A stretch of DNA of 64,000 nt from Pyxicephalus adspersus. Lineage: Eukaryota; Chordata; Amphibia; Anura; Pyxicephalidae. The notes under the pieces were generated by a model. The model was given only the letters and a program-made list of their open reading frames with translations, made no database searches and had not been told where the DNA came from. Position 1 is the stretch's first letter; each line of letters begins with the position of its first letter. Position numbers and translations under genes: made by a program. Shown piece by piece: positions 43,701 to 54,200 of this stretch. Location: positions 12,749,111 through 12,813,110 of the forward strand of contig NC_092863.1 of NCBI RefSeq assembly GCF_032062135.1, given 5' to 3'.

Positions 43701-46700
43701 CAGTGTTATCCATTTTACAAAACTTTTACACTGCTAAGTTGCAAAGTCCTTAGCTGTCCAACTTTATATATTGTTCATGCAACACGGATCTCCTGATACT
43801 CAGTATCATTTCTCTTTTTATTGCACTGGCTCAGTTTCTGATGCAGTCATTTGATCAGTTTATTGTAATAGAACTATATCTCCAGGTCAAGGTGTCCTTT
43901 TTCCTCAGCTTTGCAATCTCTCCCTAATATGTAACTTGCACTTTTTTTTGTTCCAATTGTAGGTGGGCTGTGGTGTCGGAAACACTGTCTTCCCCATATT
44001 GCAGACAAATAAGTAAGTAAATTGTATGCACAATTATTCAATTCTAATAAAATGTACTTTAGCTTTTACATGCCCAGGTAAATGCTATGAGGTATATTTT
44101 TTAAACATAAAGACATCCATCAAACATTTACTGCAGGTAAGTCTTCCTAGGTCATGACATTTAAAATTATTATTTTGACATTATTTTTGACCTACAGGTC
44201 TGTAGGTGTCCTTGACATTTATCAACGGTGCTGGGTGGAAAGAAATAAGATAAAAAAAATTACCTCCTTTCTGATTCTCATTTTTTGTTCTTCTCTGTCT
44301 TCAGTGACCCTGGCTTGTTTGTATACTGCTGTGATTTCTCTAGTACTGCTGTGGAACTTGTGAAGGTAGGTTTGTAATGGTAAATGTGTTATGTGAACCA
44401 GACAAAAATAGATCTGTGTACAATGCCTAGTGTGATAATGCCTTTTTCAGATTTCCAGTACAATATGGAAGGGTTAGAATGAATCCTTTAGGTTTCATGT
44501 GATCATTGACACACGGAAGGGTTATAATCTGATGATGTTCAAACAAACTGGCCTATAAATAGGCTTTAAATTAATCTAAGTTCTGTAATTTTATTGTATT
44601 TACACAAAAGTGATCATGCGATTTTGTAAATTTTGATTATAGAAGTTGTCCTGAAAATATCTCATACCAATTCTTTCCCTTTTTTCATTGATCCTACATC
44701 TTTTTGTGCTTAGATTGAGCTGTCTGTGGACAATATTAGGCATAAAAGCTTTTCAAATAATTTCCTATAAGTATTAGTAGACAAAACATGATTGATCACA
44801 CAAATATTTGTAAATGCTAGTACTAATACATGTCTTGTCTTTTTTTACAGACCAATCCTCAGTATGATCCATCACGATGCTTAGCCTTTGTCCACGATCT
44901 CTCGGACGAGAAGTCATCGTATCCCATTCCAGAAGGGAGTTTGGATGTCATTGTTCTTATCTTTGTTCTCTCAGCCATCCTTCCAAGCAAGTAAGTGACC
45001 TGTTAAATGAAGAACTTTTTCTGCACCAGGGCCTAAGATAGATCACTGCAGCTATGGGTATTCCGCTGAGCTTGCAGCCAGTGATTACTTTTTGTGCCTT
45101 GCCAAAAAAAATATTGTCCTGACCACATTGTGTACCTGAACTGCTTTCTGGAAAGTATATATAGTAAAAAGATGATTAAGCAGAAAAGGTGGTCCTTCCC
45201 CCACCCAAGTTTTTATCCCTTGCAGAATAAAGAACTCTTTCCAGGTGGCCTTACTTCAAAGATACCAAATATCCTTTTTCTTTTTGAATAATTTCTTAGA
45301 GCTTCTTTTGAGAATCATTCTTGCTAGCAGTAGAAGTGTTTTTCTCCATGTCCTGACTCCCATGCTATGTCACACAAAAATATTCAACATGCTTTCGATT
45401 GGGGGTTAGCAGGTTCTGAAATTGCAACCCTGACATGGTTTTGGCCCTTGGTAAAGAGGTTATGAAATAGTCATCAAAATCTTCCAAGGAACATTCTTGC
45501 ACACCCTGCAAGCTGCAGTCATGTTTGACAAAATCACATTAATCTTCACCTGGCAACGCCAGCCAACCTGTAGTGGAATGCTCTGCTTTGAGTGTAATAA
45601 GTGTAAATAGTGTCTGTAACCATCCTTCTGCTACACTATGGTAGGAGGAAGCCAATATATGGTAATAGGGGGAAATTTAATCAGATACTTTTTTTTTTTT
45701 TCTAAAACTGAAACTTACTATGGGAAAGGGAGTAAAATATAAACTGTATGTTGCTATTCAAAAAGAATGTTTTATGAAAAAACATTGGGTTAATGAGCCA
45801 TTTCCTAAATGCTTCCTGGTAGTGTAAAAGGCTGAACCATTCCTTCCAGCACTTTCCTATTGGGTTTTAAGACTGCTCTGCTTCGTGAGGGATTGGGTTT
45901 GCCTTTGATAATTTCGGGAAATGTCATGGTGCAGAAAATAAGGCAATCTTTGAGGTAATGGAGTGCTGAACAGGCCTTTAAATGTTTGTAAAACACCACT
46001 AGGTGTCTGTATTGCACTGCTTAAATCTGTTTAATATAGTCTAACAGGAAGCTATATTATGTTAAAATATAAACGGATCCACAAAAAAAAAATCTACATT
46101 GCAGATAACCAGTCCTTTGATATAGTCACTGCATTGGTTTATTTTTTTTCAGGGTAAAAAAATCAATTTGTTTTTGGATATGGATATGCTTTTAATTTTC
46201 CATCTTATAACCAAGCTGCATGATATACAGCTCTCAAAGGTGAATTCTGCTTGCAGCAATGCTTCCAGCAATGACAGCTCCCACTCTCCTTTCTCCTCTG
46301 CTGCTATCGCGTTCCATGTTTTTTCTGTGGCCTCCGTCTTCCTTCTTCCTTTGGGCAGCCAGTTACAACAACTCCTGCACATACACAATGGAAGGTATCC
46401 TACATTTTGCATGTGCTGCAGCCAGTGTAAATAAAATATTTCCTTGTAGAAGTAAAAAATGATTTATAGGCAGAAAAGACCTATTAACAATTTGTACATA
46501 CTTTGTTCTTTAAAGCATATTATACCATTTCTCTGATGTGTACAGATTTATGCATATTGAGACTTGTTGACGCCACGTTTAATTCCTTTTTTTTTTCTCC
46601 TCTCTCCATTCGCAGGATGCAAGTTGCTATTTCACGTTTAAGTAAGCTTCTGAAACCGGGTGGCTGCATCCTGTTACGGGACTATGGTCGTTATGACATG

Positions 46701-48268
46701 GCCCAGCTACGTTTTAAGAAAGGTATAACTGATCTCCCACTGATACCATGATTGTAAAATCTCTGTAGGAGATTTACATCCACTTTAGTAAGTTAGAATG
46801 CTAAAGCCAATAAGTTAGGAGGTAAAATACTTAAATCCAAATCCAAGTAGATATAAAAATCCTCTAGTGCACCTAGGTGCTAAATTCCTTAAAACAATTA
46901 ATGTATCTTTAAAGCATCAACCTGTCCTTTTTGAGTTAAGTGATGATGTGCATAAAGCTCAGCATTTGACTACTGTATACTCCGCTCTTCAGCATTGCCT
47001 GGCCACCATAATAAGTGGTGGTGGAGAATAGATCCAATGGTGACATCACGCTCTCCCCTCCATTCACCATGCCCCCATTAAACTAAAAAGCATCGGGTAT
47101 TTTTCAGTGCATCCAAGGAAGATGAATATATGGCCTACATCAGAAAAATTGTGCATCTTTAATGTAATTTGGACTTACATGACTTACAGGGTAGGTGTTC
47201 AATGACCCCTGTAGCAAACTATATTGAAGTAAGTGCAAAGTCTTAGTCGTGCAATTCCGCAAAGCATGCAGCCTGTGAATTTGTACTAAATGTGGGTCCT
47301 TTTAACCCACTGTATTTTGCATGAATTGTTTTCTAGGTATACAAATTCAGTTTTCAGTATGCAGTTAAATTTTTGTGACACTTTTTATCCAACTTCTCCT
47401 TCAGAACGATGTTTGTCTGAAAACTTCTATGTAAGAGGAGATGGCACAAGGGTCTACTTCTTTACTCAAGGCAAGTCTAAGTTTCCTGATTTATATAAAA
47501 GCGCACATAAAAGATTTATTTGAAAGCCAAGAAATCTAACTAACAGCATATAATGAAAAGGACATGTTACCTGTCTTGCTGCCCAAACTACCAATCTTCA
47601 TTTTATTGCAAAGCTGATGTCTTTCCCTCCTCTGCATGCTGTGGTTCCATAACCACAAAACTTAGTAGTAACATAAGGGTCAGTGGATGGACCCACCACA
47701 TGCAGAGGGGAATCAAGCATCTCACCGAGTAAAGTATTGGATGCAAAAGATTTTTTTTTAGCCAGAGCAAAAATTGACGGCACATAGCGAGACAGTTTTT
47801 TTTTTTTACAAGCTAACGGCAGAGTTGCTTTATACGGTAGGTCAGTGGTCCGCAACCTTTCTGACAGCAGGGCTCGGTAACATAAAATAAAATTTTGCCG
47901 CGGCCCAGTATATGTGAAGCTTACCCTACTCTGGTACTCCTGCTGGTTGCGCTCCTACTGTTACTAGCTTTAGATCAGTTTAAGAGAGGCCGTCGACCCT
48001 TCTGCCTCCGGTCATTTGCGGCCCCCAACTCACCAGCCACGCACCAACACCAGTCCGCAGCAAAGTAAGTTATATATTTGATTAATTTAATGGTTTTTGT
48101 GACCAAAAAAAATTTTCTTTTTCAGATGAGCTTGAGGAATTGTTTACCAAAGCTGGTTTGGAGAAAGTTCAGAATATAGTGGATCGACGGCTGCAAGTAA
48201 ATCGGGGCAAACAGCTGACAATGTATCGTGTTTGGATCCAGTGTAAATATCACAAGCCTTGCAATTAA
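40705..48268 (+). CDS. mettl2: METTL2, tRNA N3-methylcytidine methyltransferase (complete gene)
   Basis: An S-adenosylmethionine-dependent methyltransferase. Mammalian METTL2 makes m3C at position 32 of cytosolic tRNA-Thr and, with DALRD3, of some tRNA-Arg. Nine coding exons: 40705-40793, 41676-41767, 42808-43034, 43963-44012, 44305-44365, 44851-44990, 46616-46722, 47405-47470, 48126-48268 (975 nt, 324 codons plus stop). The ATG opens [38 protein letters not shown] marks the N-terminal m3C-MTase region. [11 protein letters not shown] (about residues 137-147) is the SAM-binding motif, [10 protein letters not shown] is the later core strand, and [17 protein letters not shown] and [16 protein letters not shown] are family hallmarks. 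Human METTL2A is about 378 residues; the difference lies in the acidic linker of exon 3. Intron 8 has a GC donor. Confidence 0.96.
40794..41675 (+). other. mettl2: mettl2 intron 1
   Basis: An 882-bp GT-AG intron, nearly half of it a DNA element with TACCGTATTTT ends and a long internal hairpin (41063-41487). The stretch from 40855 begins TTAAGCTGGCCATACAC and may be part of another TTAA-flanked element. Confidence 0.75.
41063..41487. mobile_element. DNA element with TACCGTATTTTC termini and long hairpin
   Basis: The left end TACCGTATTTTCTGGCGTAT and right end (as reverse complement) TACCGTATTTTCCGGCATAT form near-identical terminal repeats, and the 425-bp element has no coding frame. Inside, 41089-41139 and 41142-41192 are inverted repeats matching at about 48 of 51 positions with a 2-nt loop. 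I do not assign a superfamily. Confidence 0.75.
41676..41767 (+). CDS. mettl2: mettl2 exon 2
   Basis: Acceptor ATATATTTAG and donor G|GTAAGT. It encodes [20 protein letters not shown], which matches human [20 protein letters not shown], then [10 protein letters not shown]. Confidence 0.95.
41881..41930 (-). mobile_element. SINE tail fragment, reversed
   Basis: TAATAATAAACTGTATTTAT then AGCACCAACATATTACGCAG is the reverse complement of the SINE 3' end. Only about 50 bp remains. Confidence 0.6.
42460..42720 (+). mobile_element. TTAA-type MITE, diverged copy
   Basis: GTACACACATGCAATAATTG then GTCGTTGGAAAGGATCTTTC, GCACAATGCATGAATGAC, CGGCACCTTGCTACGCTCTC and CCGCCAGGATGGTCGTACGA follow the element at 49273-49601 in order. 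The right terminus is lost. Confidence 0.65.
42808..43034 (+). CDS. mettl2: mettl2 exon 3
   Basis: Acceptor TTTTCCACAG and donor GAG|GTAAAG. It encodes the conserved N-terminal helix ([28 protein letters not shown]), a short polar linker ([20 protein letters not shown] and on), then [12 protein letters not shown] at the edge of the MTase fold. The linker is about 50 residues shorter than in human METTL2A. Confidence 0.95.
43035..43962 (+). other. mettl2: mettl2 intron 3
   Basis: A 928-bp GT-AG intron. I recognise no transposon or RNA gene. Intron 4 (44013-44304) is likewise empty. Confidence 0.65.
43963..44012 (+). CDS. mettl2: mettl2 exon 4 (SAM motif)
   Basis: A 50-nt exon encoding [22 protein letters not shown] is the glycine-rich motif I that binds S-adenosylmethionine. 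Confidence 0.96.
44305..44365 (+). CDS. mettl2: mettl2 exon 5
   Basis: A 61-nt exon, acceptor CTGTCTTCAG, donor AAG|GTAGGT. It encodes [20 protein letters not shown]. The acidic residue at the end of strand 2 (CCDFS) normally contacts the SAM ribose. Confidence 0.95.
44366..44850 (+). other. mettl2: mettl2 intron 5
   Basis: A 485-bp GT-AG intron, AT-rich, with nothing recognised. Confidence 0.65.
44851..44990 (+). CDS. mettl2: mettl2 exon 6
   Basis: Acceptor TTTTTTTACAG and donor AA|GTAAGT. It encodes [20 protein letters not shown] then [20 protein letters not shown] and ILPSK. HDL and the [12 protein letters not shown] strand are the adenine-side and motif IV positions of the fold. Confidence 0.96.
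44991..46615 (+). other. mettl2: mettl2 intron 6
   Basis: The largest intron of the gene, 1.6 kb, GT-AG. Short open frames on both strands show no protein similarity I can name, and no transposon is recognised. Confidence 0.6.
46616..46722 (+). CDS. mettl2: mettl2 exon 7
   Basis: Acceptor CCATTCGCAG and donor G|GTATAA. It encodes [20 protein letters not shown] then [32 protein letters not shown] is nearly invariant among METTL2/METTL6/METTL8-type enzymes. Confidence 0.97.
46723..47404 (+). other. mettl2: mettl2 intron 7
   Basis: A 682-bp GT-AG intron with no recognised repeat or RNA gene. Confidence 0.65.
47405..47470 (+). CDS. mettl2: mettl2 exon 8 (GC donor)
   Basis: A 66-nt exon encoding [20 protein letters not shown] and Q. 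The protein frame requires it to end at CAAG, so the intron starts GCAAGT (47471). Apart from the C at +2 the site is a perfect donor, as expected for a GC-AG intron. The next GT, 4 nt on, would break the frame. Confidence 0.94.
47471..48125 (+). other. mettl2: mettl2 intron 8 (GC-AG)
   Basis: A 655-bp intron with a GCAAGT donor and a TTTTTCAG acceptor. It contains an hAT-like fragment (47846-48065) close to the acceptor. Confidence 0.8.
47846..48065 (+). mobile_element. hAT-like fragment (CAGTGGTCCGCAACC end)
   Basis: CAGTGGTCCGCAACCTTTCT opens it and CACCAGTCCGCAGCAAAG lies at its right. Internal GCGGCCC and TTTGCGGCCCCCAAC are typical of this frog hAT family as I remember it. It ends about 60 nt before exon 9. 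Confidence 0.6.
48126..48268 (+). CDS. mettl2: mettl2 exon 9 and stop
   Basis: Acceptor CTTTTTCAG. It encodes [20 protein letters not shown] then [20 protein letters not shown] and KYHKPCN, stopping at TAA 48266-48268. Confidence 0.97.
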
Positions 48269-48675
48269 CAAATACGAGACAGGGTCATTGTGACACCAAC
48301 ACTATTGTATGATTTAGGTCAACCTGGGGGGTGTCAAGGAGAATGTCCTAGGCGTCCAAATGGAACCAAAGCCACCACTGAGAATTTCAGAATTTGAAAT
48401 GGTATAAACTTTTAGTCTGTAAAAGAGGAATTTTAGGGATCACATAAGTACCAATTTCTGGCTAAAAGGTGTTTTATAAATGGCAATGGAATACGGAGTA
48501 TCTGCGTGCACTGTAACATTTTAGCCCCTGACCAACTGTCAGCAATTTTAAACACATTCTTGTTCAATGGACTTTGCACTTTATCCTCTGTACAGAAGGT
48601 AAATGTGCCAAGTCTCAACTTAATTTAAAAACTTTTTAAAACTTTTACAAAATAAAGGGCATACTATTTATCATT
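48269..48675 (+). other. mettl2: mettl2 3' UTR
   Basis: About 400 bp, ending shortly after the AATAAA at 48651-48656. A T-rich stretch follows at 48690-48740, as expected of a downstream element. No repeat is seen in it. Confidence 0.75.
48651..48656 (+). terminator. mettl2: mettl2 poly(A) signal AATAAA
   Basis: A canonical hexamer in ACAAAATAAAGGGC. Cleavage is expected about 10-30 nt downstream. Confidence 0.75.
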
Positions 48676-49096
48676 TATAACAAAAGTATTCTCTGTTTCT
48701 TTTAAATTTTCAAACTTGTTAAACATTTTTTTTTTTATTTTGAGTGGATGGTTGCTGATTGGAACGTTATATCCTGGGTTTTTCATGGAACAGGTACAGG
48801 TGCAGTTTTTCCCTTACCTTTCACATACATTTCAAAGATATGAAATCTCATGCTGACCAGGTAGCATGGAGCTTCCCTAGACCAATGGGATCCCAATTGC
48901 AGTTAGAACATTTTTCAATTATTGGTATTTTTTTCTGTGGAGGAAACAGCTCAGAAGTGTTAAAACTGTATAACCTATGTTTTGTAGGGGCAGAATTGGG
49001 TCTTGGGGACAGTGATAGCATTTTCTCAAGATGCATGAAAAAAATGTGCACGATTTACCACTGATGGCAAGTCAACCAACTTGTTTTCTACATATA

Positions 49097-49800
49097 CAGG
49101 TAGTCTGCAGGTTACATAGGCCATAGGAACTGTGGGTTTGTACTTTATGGAGCCTAGACATTCATTAACTTCTGGAGCAATCTGTGCTTTGATATGCAAA
49201 AAGAAACAGCTGCAGAGTTTTGTCTTGGTCATTAATGAGTTACACGATGTTACAGATCAGATCAGCTCTTAAGCTGCATACACACTTCCAATTTTTGTCG
49301 TTGGAAAGGATCTTTCACAATCCTTTCCAACGACAAGGGAGTGCACGATGCATGAATGGTGCTGTACATACAGCAGCGTTCATGCTGTATGGAGAGGGGA
49401 GGGGGAGAGCGACGGAGCGGCACCCTGCTGCGCGCTCTCCCCTTCCCTTTCATTAGGATCGGCTGTCGTCCATCGTCCGTGGATCCAGCAGGTCGGTCGT
49501 CCGAACGATGGACGACACCGACTGTACACACGGCAGATTTTCGCCCGATAATTGCCCGATGCCGATTATCGGGCGATAAAAATCTGACGTGTGTACGTAG
49601 CTTAAAGATCACTCACAACCTCAGCTGTGTTTAGCCAAAGATTTCTTCTGCTAGACATGCAAACCGCCCCCCCTTCAAGCCTCCGTCCTGAAGAGGAGCG
49701 AGCAGGGAAGCCCTGTTAGTATCTAAGAATCATCTGTATGTCAGATGTCCTTATCTTGAGGCCTATCTGTAATGTTCTAAGTATCAAGAAGCCCCTACAC
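49097..49800. repeat. Dispersed repeat beginning CAGGTAGTC, copy 2, interrupted
   Basis: The left part (49097-49272) matches 11810-12130 in order. The right part resumes at 49606 (AGATCACTCACAACCTCAGC) after a 329-bp MITE inserted at a TTAA. The end near 49800 is approximate. Confidence 0.6.
49273..49601. mobile_element. TTAA-flanked MITE (piggyBac-type target site), complete
   Basis: TTAA lies directly at both ends (49269-49272, 49602-49605). The termini are GCTGCATACACAC and, reversed, GCTACGTACACAC (11 of 13 identical). It contains the inverted pair GTCGTTGGAAAGGATC and GATTGTGAAAGATC-like sequence, and a GC-rich core. TTAA duplication is the piggyBac signature. There is no transposase. 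Confidence 0.85.
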
Positions 49801-49930
49801 CAGAGGTCGGCAAACTCCGGCCTTTAGGCCAGATACGGCCTAGCCAGTAGTTTGTTCCGGCCTAACATCCCCTGGCTGATCCGGCCCTGTCTCCCAGCAC
49901 TTGGTTGCCCCGGGACTTGGTGCGCAAAGG
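49801..49930 (+). mobile_element. hAT-like end (CAGAGGTCGGCAAACTCCGG)
   Basis: CAGAGGTCGGCAAACTCCGG then CCTTTAGGCCAGATACGGCC is the left terminus of a hAT-like family I recognise in outline. The right terminus was not found. Confidence 0.55.
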
Positions 49931-50481
49931 ATGGTGTCTCGAGATCGGCCGGCAGCCAACCCGGCGCCCACTAAATGCAGAGTACAGAGCCACGCATGCA
50001 GAGTAAAAGACAGGAATCCAAAAACTAGCCAAGGTCAGAACACAGGAAGTCAGTCCATCCAGTGCAGTACAAAGGGTGAGGCAAAAACAGAGTCTGGGTC
50101 ACAAGCAGAGGTCAGTCCAGGCAGAATTAAAATGTTTAATCAGAAAACAAGTGTAGGTCAGCAACGGGAAAATTCACAAAAACACTCCAACACAGCTCAG
50201 CCCAGCAGACGCTATAACAGGCACCTCAGACTGGGAGCAGAGAGATTACCAGGAACTGCTCAGCAATCGGCTGCACACAACTCAAATCACTTCAGCTGTG
50301 CAGCCTCAGTGCAAAGGATGCTGAGGGAAACCTCAGCCACAGGAATGCTGCAATCTACAGGGTCCTGAACCTGCAACCCCAGTGCTACCATGAGCGCAGC
50401 CGCTGGAGGGAATAGGCTGCGCGCACCCTCCTGCGGTGAGGTATCCCCTGGGTACTTATGCCCAGAGGGCGCCTCCTAACA
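49931..50481 (-). mobile_element. LTR-like fragment
   Basis: On the minus strand it begins TGTTAGGAGGCGCCCTCTGG and later has an ATTAAACATTTTAATTC poly(A)-like region, then CTGCCTGGACTGACCTCTGC. This composition resembles the solo LTR at 36472. No matching TSD was found, so it may be truncated. Confidence 0.4.
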
Positions 50482-50740
50482 GCAACATTATCTCCTGAAT
50501 AAGCGGACTGGAGTTCAGCGAAACGCGGCGAGATCTCCACATGATGTAGAGTCTCCCATTAATTTTGTAATTTTACACCTGATGGTGGATTTGTTTTGTT
50601 AGTTTTTTAAACATGTTTGATAAATAAATATTGTTGATTTTATGTTGTGATGTCTTCATAAAAATTGGGTGAAAATAATGTAAGAATAATGTAATTTAAT
50701 ACTGCCTAAAGAGTCCCATTTGTGCTTTTTGGGTGTTGTG

Positions 50741-51098
50741 NNNNNNNNNNNNNNNNNNNNNNNNNNNNNNNNNNNNNNNNNNNNNNNNNNNNNNNNNNNN
50801 NNNNNNNNNNNNNNNNNNNNNNNNNNNNNNNNNNNNNNNNNNNNNNNNNNNNNNNNNNNNNNNNNNNNNNNNNNNNNNNNNNNNNNNNNNNNNNNNNNNN
50901 NNNNNNNNNNNNNNNNNNNNNNNNNNNNNNNNNNNNNNNNNNNNNNNNNNNNNNNNNNNNNNNNNNNNNNNNNNNNNNNNNNNNNNNNNNNNNNNNNNNN
51001 NNNNNNNNNNNNNNNNNNNNNNNNNNNNNNNNNNNNNNNNNNNNNNNNNNNNNNNNNNNNNNNNNNNNNNNNNNNNNNNNNNNNNNNNNNNNNNNNNN
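50741..51098. other. Assembly gap (N)
   Basis: 358 unknown bases. Three open frames that span it are artefacts of translating N. Confidence 1.
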
Positions 51099-51154
51099 TT
51101 AGTTCTACTTTGTATAGTTTAGCTTAAAAACCCTTCTGCACATAAACCTTCTCA

Positions 51155-51812
51155 AAGGCTGGGTCTACATGGATGGTTTTAAAGGGAAATCCTGAAGATG
51201 CTTTAGCTGTCATCAGGGTTTCCTATTTCTCAGCCAATCACAGAGCACTAGCGGTGAATGGGGAGCCTTGTCCACATTTAACTCCTAGTGCCCGGGGATC
51301 CCTCACTGTCAGGAGGAGTTCCATGGCTGTGCTCATGTTATGAATGCAGCCATGGGCATCATCCTGTCATTGTGTGATAACCTGTAAAAAAAAAAATAAA
51401 AAATAAAAAAAAAAAGTTTAGTTACACAAACACATTTAATAAAATAATTTAACATTAAAGCCGTGTCCTATTTTTACACATAATGTAACCCTTTCAGGGA
51501 ATGAGTAAGGGTTTTTATGTACCTCTATAATAATTCCCCAGGGTGGGGTGGTGGAGATCTGGGAGTCTCCTTCTTAAAGGGGGCTTCCAGATTCCAAAGT
51601 CCTGCTAAAAATGTTTATAAAAGCCCCCATTGTTTTCAGTGAAAGCTTTAAAAAAAAGCTTAAAAGCGCTTGTAAAAGCCTCTATTGAGTTCAGTGGTTT
51701 TTGGGACATTTTCACACGTTTACCTTGCATTTTAATTTTTTAAATGTTGCAAGCAATGCTTTAAAAGCCTCAGGTTGAACGCTGGGGAACAGTCCGTGTA
51801 GACTAAGCCTAA
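51155..51812. mobile_element. DNA element with GGCTTAGTCTACACGGAC termini, copy 2
   Basis: The left end AAAGGCTGGGTCTACATGGA and right end (reverse complement) TTAGGCTTAGTCTACACGGA match well. The right end also matches the left end of the element at 13161. A GATAACCTGTA and A-rich simple sequence (51386-51416) are internal. It is about 660 bp, non-coding. Confidence 0.65.
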
Positions 51813-54098
51813 ATGTGGATTTTATGGCTCTGTGCTGTATTTTGCAGTTCTTTTTGTAGGTCCCTATAGCACACAGTGGTAACATAGGAGATTGAAAGCT
51901 GCATGGAGACCATGTGTCACTCAGAAGTTGGGATGCAACACTTTGGACATTGTCAGTGTATTTAAGAAAGAAAACCAAACCTGGCAATGGTTTGATATCC
52001 AGTGGAAACAAAATGTTATCCAGTCTATTTTAAAGGTAATTTTACATGGGTACCTTCAAATTGTAAGTCCAATTGTGGTAATCCTGCCTTATGAGCGCTG
52101 TATTTCTTTTCGCTCATCATACAGAGCTCTATGATACCTTCCAGCCATGCCTGAGGCTACTTACACAATGTCAGCAAGGAGAATAATGGCTTTATCTGGA
52201 TGTGAATGTTCATGTTTTGTCTGGATATACTCTATTCTTTTATGATAACCTGCAATAGGAATGCACATAAAGATAAATTTTGGCATATGTATGTGGTGGC
52301 CCCTGTATTGTAACCCAACTCATCAGTAACTACCCAGAAACACTCGGGTGGTTACTGAAAAGTGCCGGCTGGTGAGTCTGGGTAAAAAGGGTTTGGGGAG
52401 AACATTGATACCTGTCAAGCAAATCTGGAAAGTCAGAGTTAACTGTATACTTGGTTCTGGATGAGTGACTTGACCATGGTTATTAACATAACTGCCAGGC
52501 AGCTATGATTTTCTCAGTCTGTTTGATGTGTTCTCTTTTTTTGATATCTCTACTCCACTTAGAGATTTTTGGAGGGGGAAATGCAGAAATATATTCCCAA
52601 GAGTGCGCACACAATTCTACGTTCACTATAGAACAAAATAAAAAACGCGTTTTTTTATCCACGTATTATATGTACAGATGACTCATTGATTAAGGATATA
52701 ATAGCTATAGTTGAGTTTACCTATAAAGAGAACCTTTTTTAGTATAAAAATATGGGTGTTGTCCTTGCTGAAGGTGCAGATGTGTTGACTGTTCGGTGAG
52801 TCACTGAGCTGGGGCTTAGCATGAATCCATAGAAGTGTCCGGACACCTTGCATCCTTGCTTTGACTTGGTATTCATAGGAATAGCCCTGGAGCTTTCTCC
52901 TTTAAAATCAAACTTGTAGTCACAATTTCTATAATTCTACTCTTACATTTTTATTTTTATACTACCCAATGTTGCTATTGGGAATTCTGTTAGTCATCCT
53001 CAACTCAAAGTAAAGATGAGGCAACCAAGGACCTCTTTCTACCTAAATAAAGTGTTTTGGTTTGAAATCTTTCTGTAAAATTGTACTTCTCAATGTTCTC
53101 CTTGCTGGTGAAATAAAATGCTGCAGCTGGGAATATAGTGCAAGGATCTTCTTGCTTTTGCTTCATTCAGTCTGTGAACCAGTGCTTCCTTAACATATCC
53201 TGCTTCATTATTCCCCACTTCCCTACCAGTAAACAGGGGGACAGAATGCTAAAAAAAAGGGGAAACGACCTAAGGGGCAACAATCAGCTTCATGGAGATG
53301 ACTGATGTAATACTGGTTACTAGCCCTTTTCCCGCCAGTTATCTTTTTTTCTAGAACAGCTTTCAGTTTGTTTTGCAGTTTACATACGGTATTGTTGGTG
53401 GGTATCGATTGTTTGGAAAACGGAAGAAGAGAGATAAGTTTAGATTTTTACTTTAGTACTTGTTATGGCGGAGAGCCAGTAGGGTGGAAGACAATTTTTT
53501 CCAAATCCTCAGTTGACATGCTTTATTATCATGACGCCTTTTTGTACAAAGAAAATAAAATGCAATGTCTTTATTGGTGGTAGTTTCTCAGATTTGATTT
53601 GGTAATAAGTATAGCAAGCAAAAAAATGGGTATAGTCTTCTTTGATATTCACAATTAGGTTTTAAGCTGTGAGCTTTCTCATGGCAGTCATTTTCTTCAG
53701 CTTTGATTGTTACTGGTTCTAAATGTCTTGTCCTTCTTTGACCTTGACAAGATATAGTAACCTGGCCTTGTTTCCTTTTTTACAGACACATTTTCCTTGG
53801 CTTGTGTGTGTTCTCCAAAGAGAAAGCACTAATTTTTTTATGGGTCTGTAAAAATAACGTAAGCTTTTTCTAGATGCCATCAGTACAATGGTTTTTCCAT
53901 TGAAAAGGTAGAAAATGCAGTTATAGCTTTTGTGTTTCTCTGTGTGCAGGTTTCCCTTAAATTGCAGTAAAATTTTATTATAGCTGTGCAATTCTAGAAC
54001 TGGTTTATCTCTGGATTGAAGCTAAGAAAATAGCACCTCCTGGGGTTTAGATCTGAGTCCCCAACAGCACTCCCTGGTTCTCCTGCTGACCTCTAGGC

Positions 54099-54200
54099 CA
54101 GGGGTCAGTAACTTTTTCTATCAAAAGAGCCATTTTGCCTCCTCTCCCACTAAAGAAAAATAGTCTGGAGCCGCAAAACATAACACAGTTTATAAACTTT
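54099..54200 (+). mobile_element. hAT-like end fragment
   Basis: CAGGGGTCAGTAACTTTTTC then TATCAAAAGAGCCATTTTGC is a hAT-type terminus. GGAGCCGCAAAACATAACAC follows. There is no right end. Confidence 0.55.

Larger units (their letters stand above)
48676..50740. other. Spacer after mettl2
   Basis: Holds the AGGTAGTC repeat with its nested TTAA MITE (49097-49800), an hAT-like end (49801) and a GC-rich LTR-like fragment (49930-50481). From 50540 to the gap I see only AT-rich sequence. The longest open frame (49901-50368) lies inside the repeat and has no protein signature. Confidence 0.6.

Noticed and set aside
49901..50368. 155-residue open frame after mettl2
   Set aside because: It lies in an LTR-like GC-rich repeat read on the strand opposite to the presumed element. 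The composition is low-complexity Gln/Ser/Arg.
50720..51127. Open frames of 126-135 residues
   Set aside because: They are translations of the N gap.
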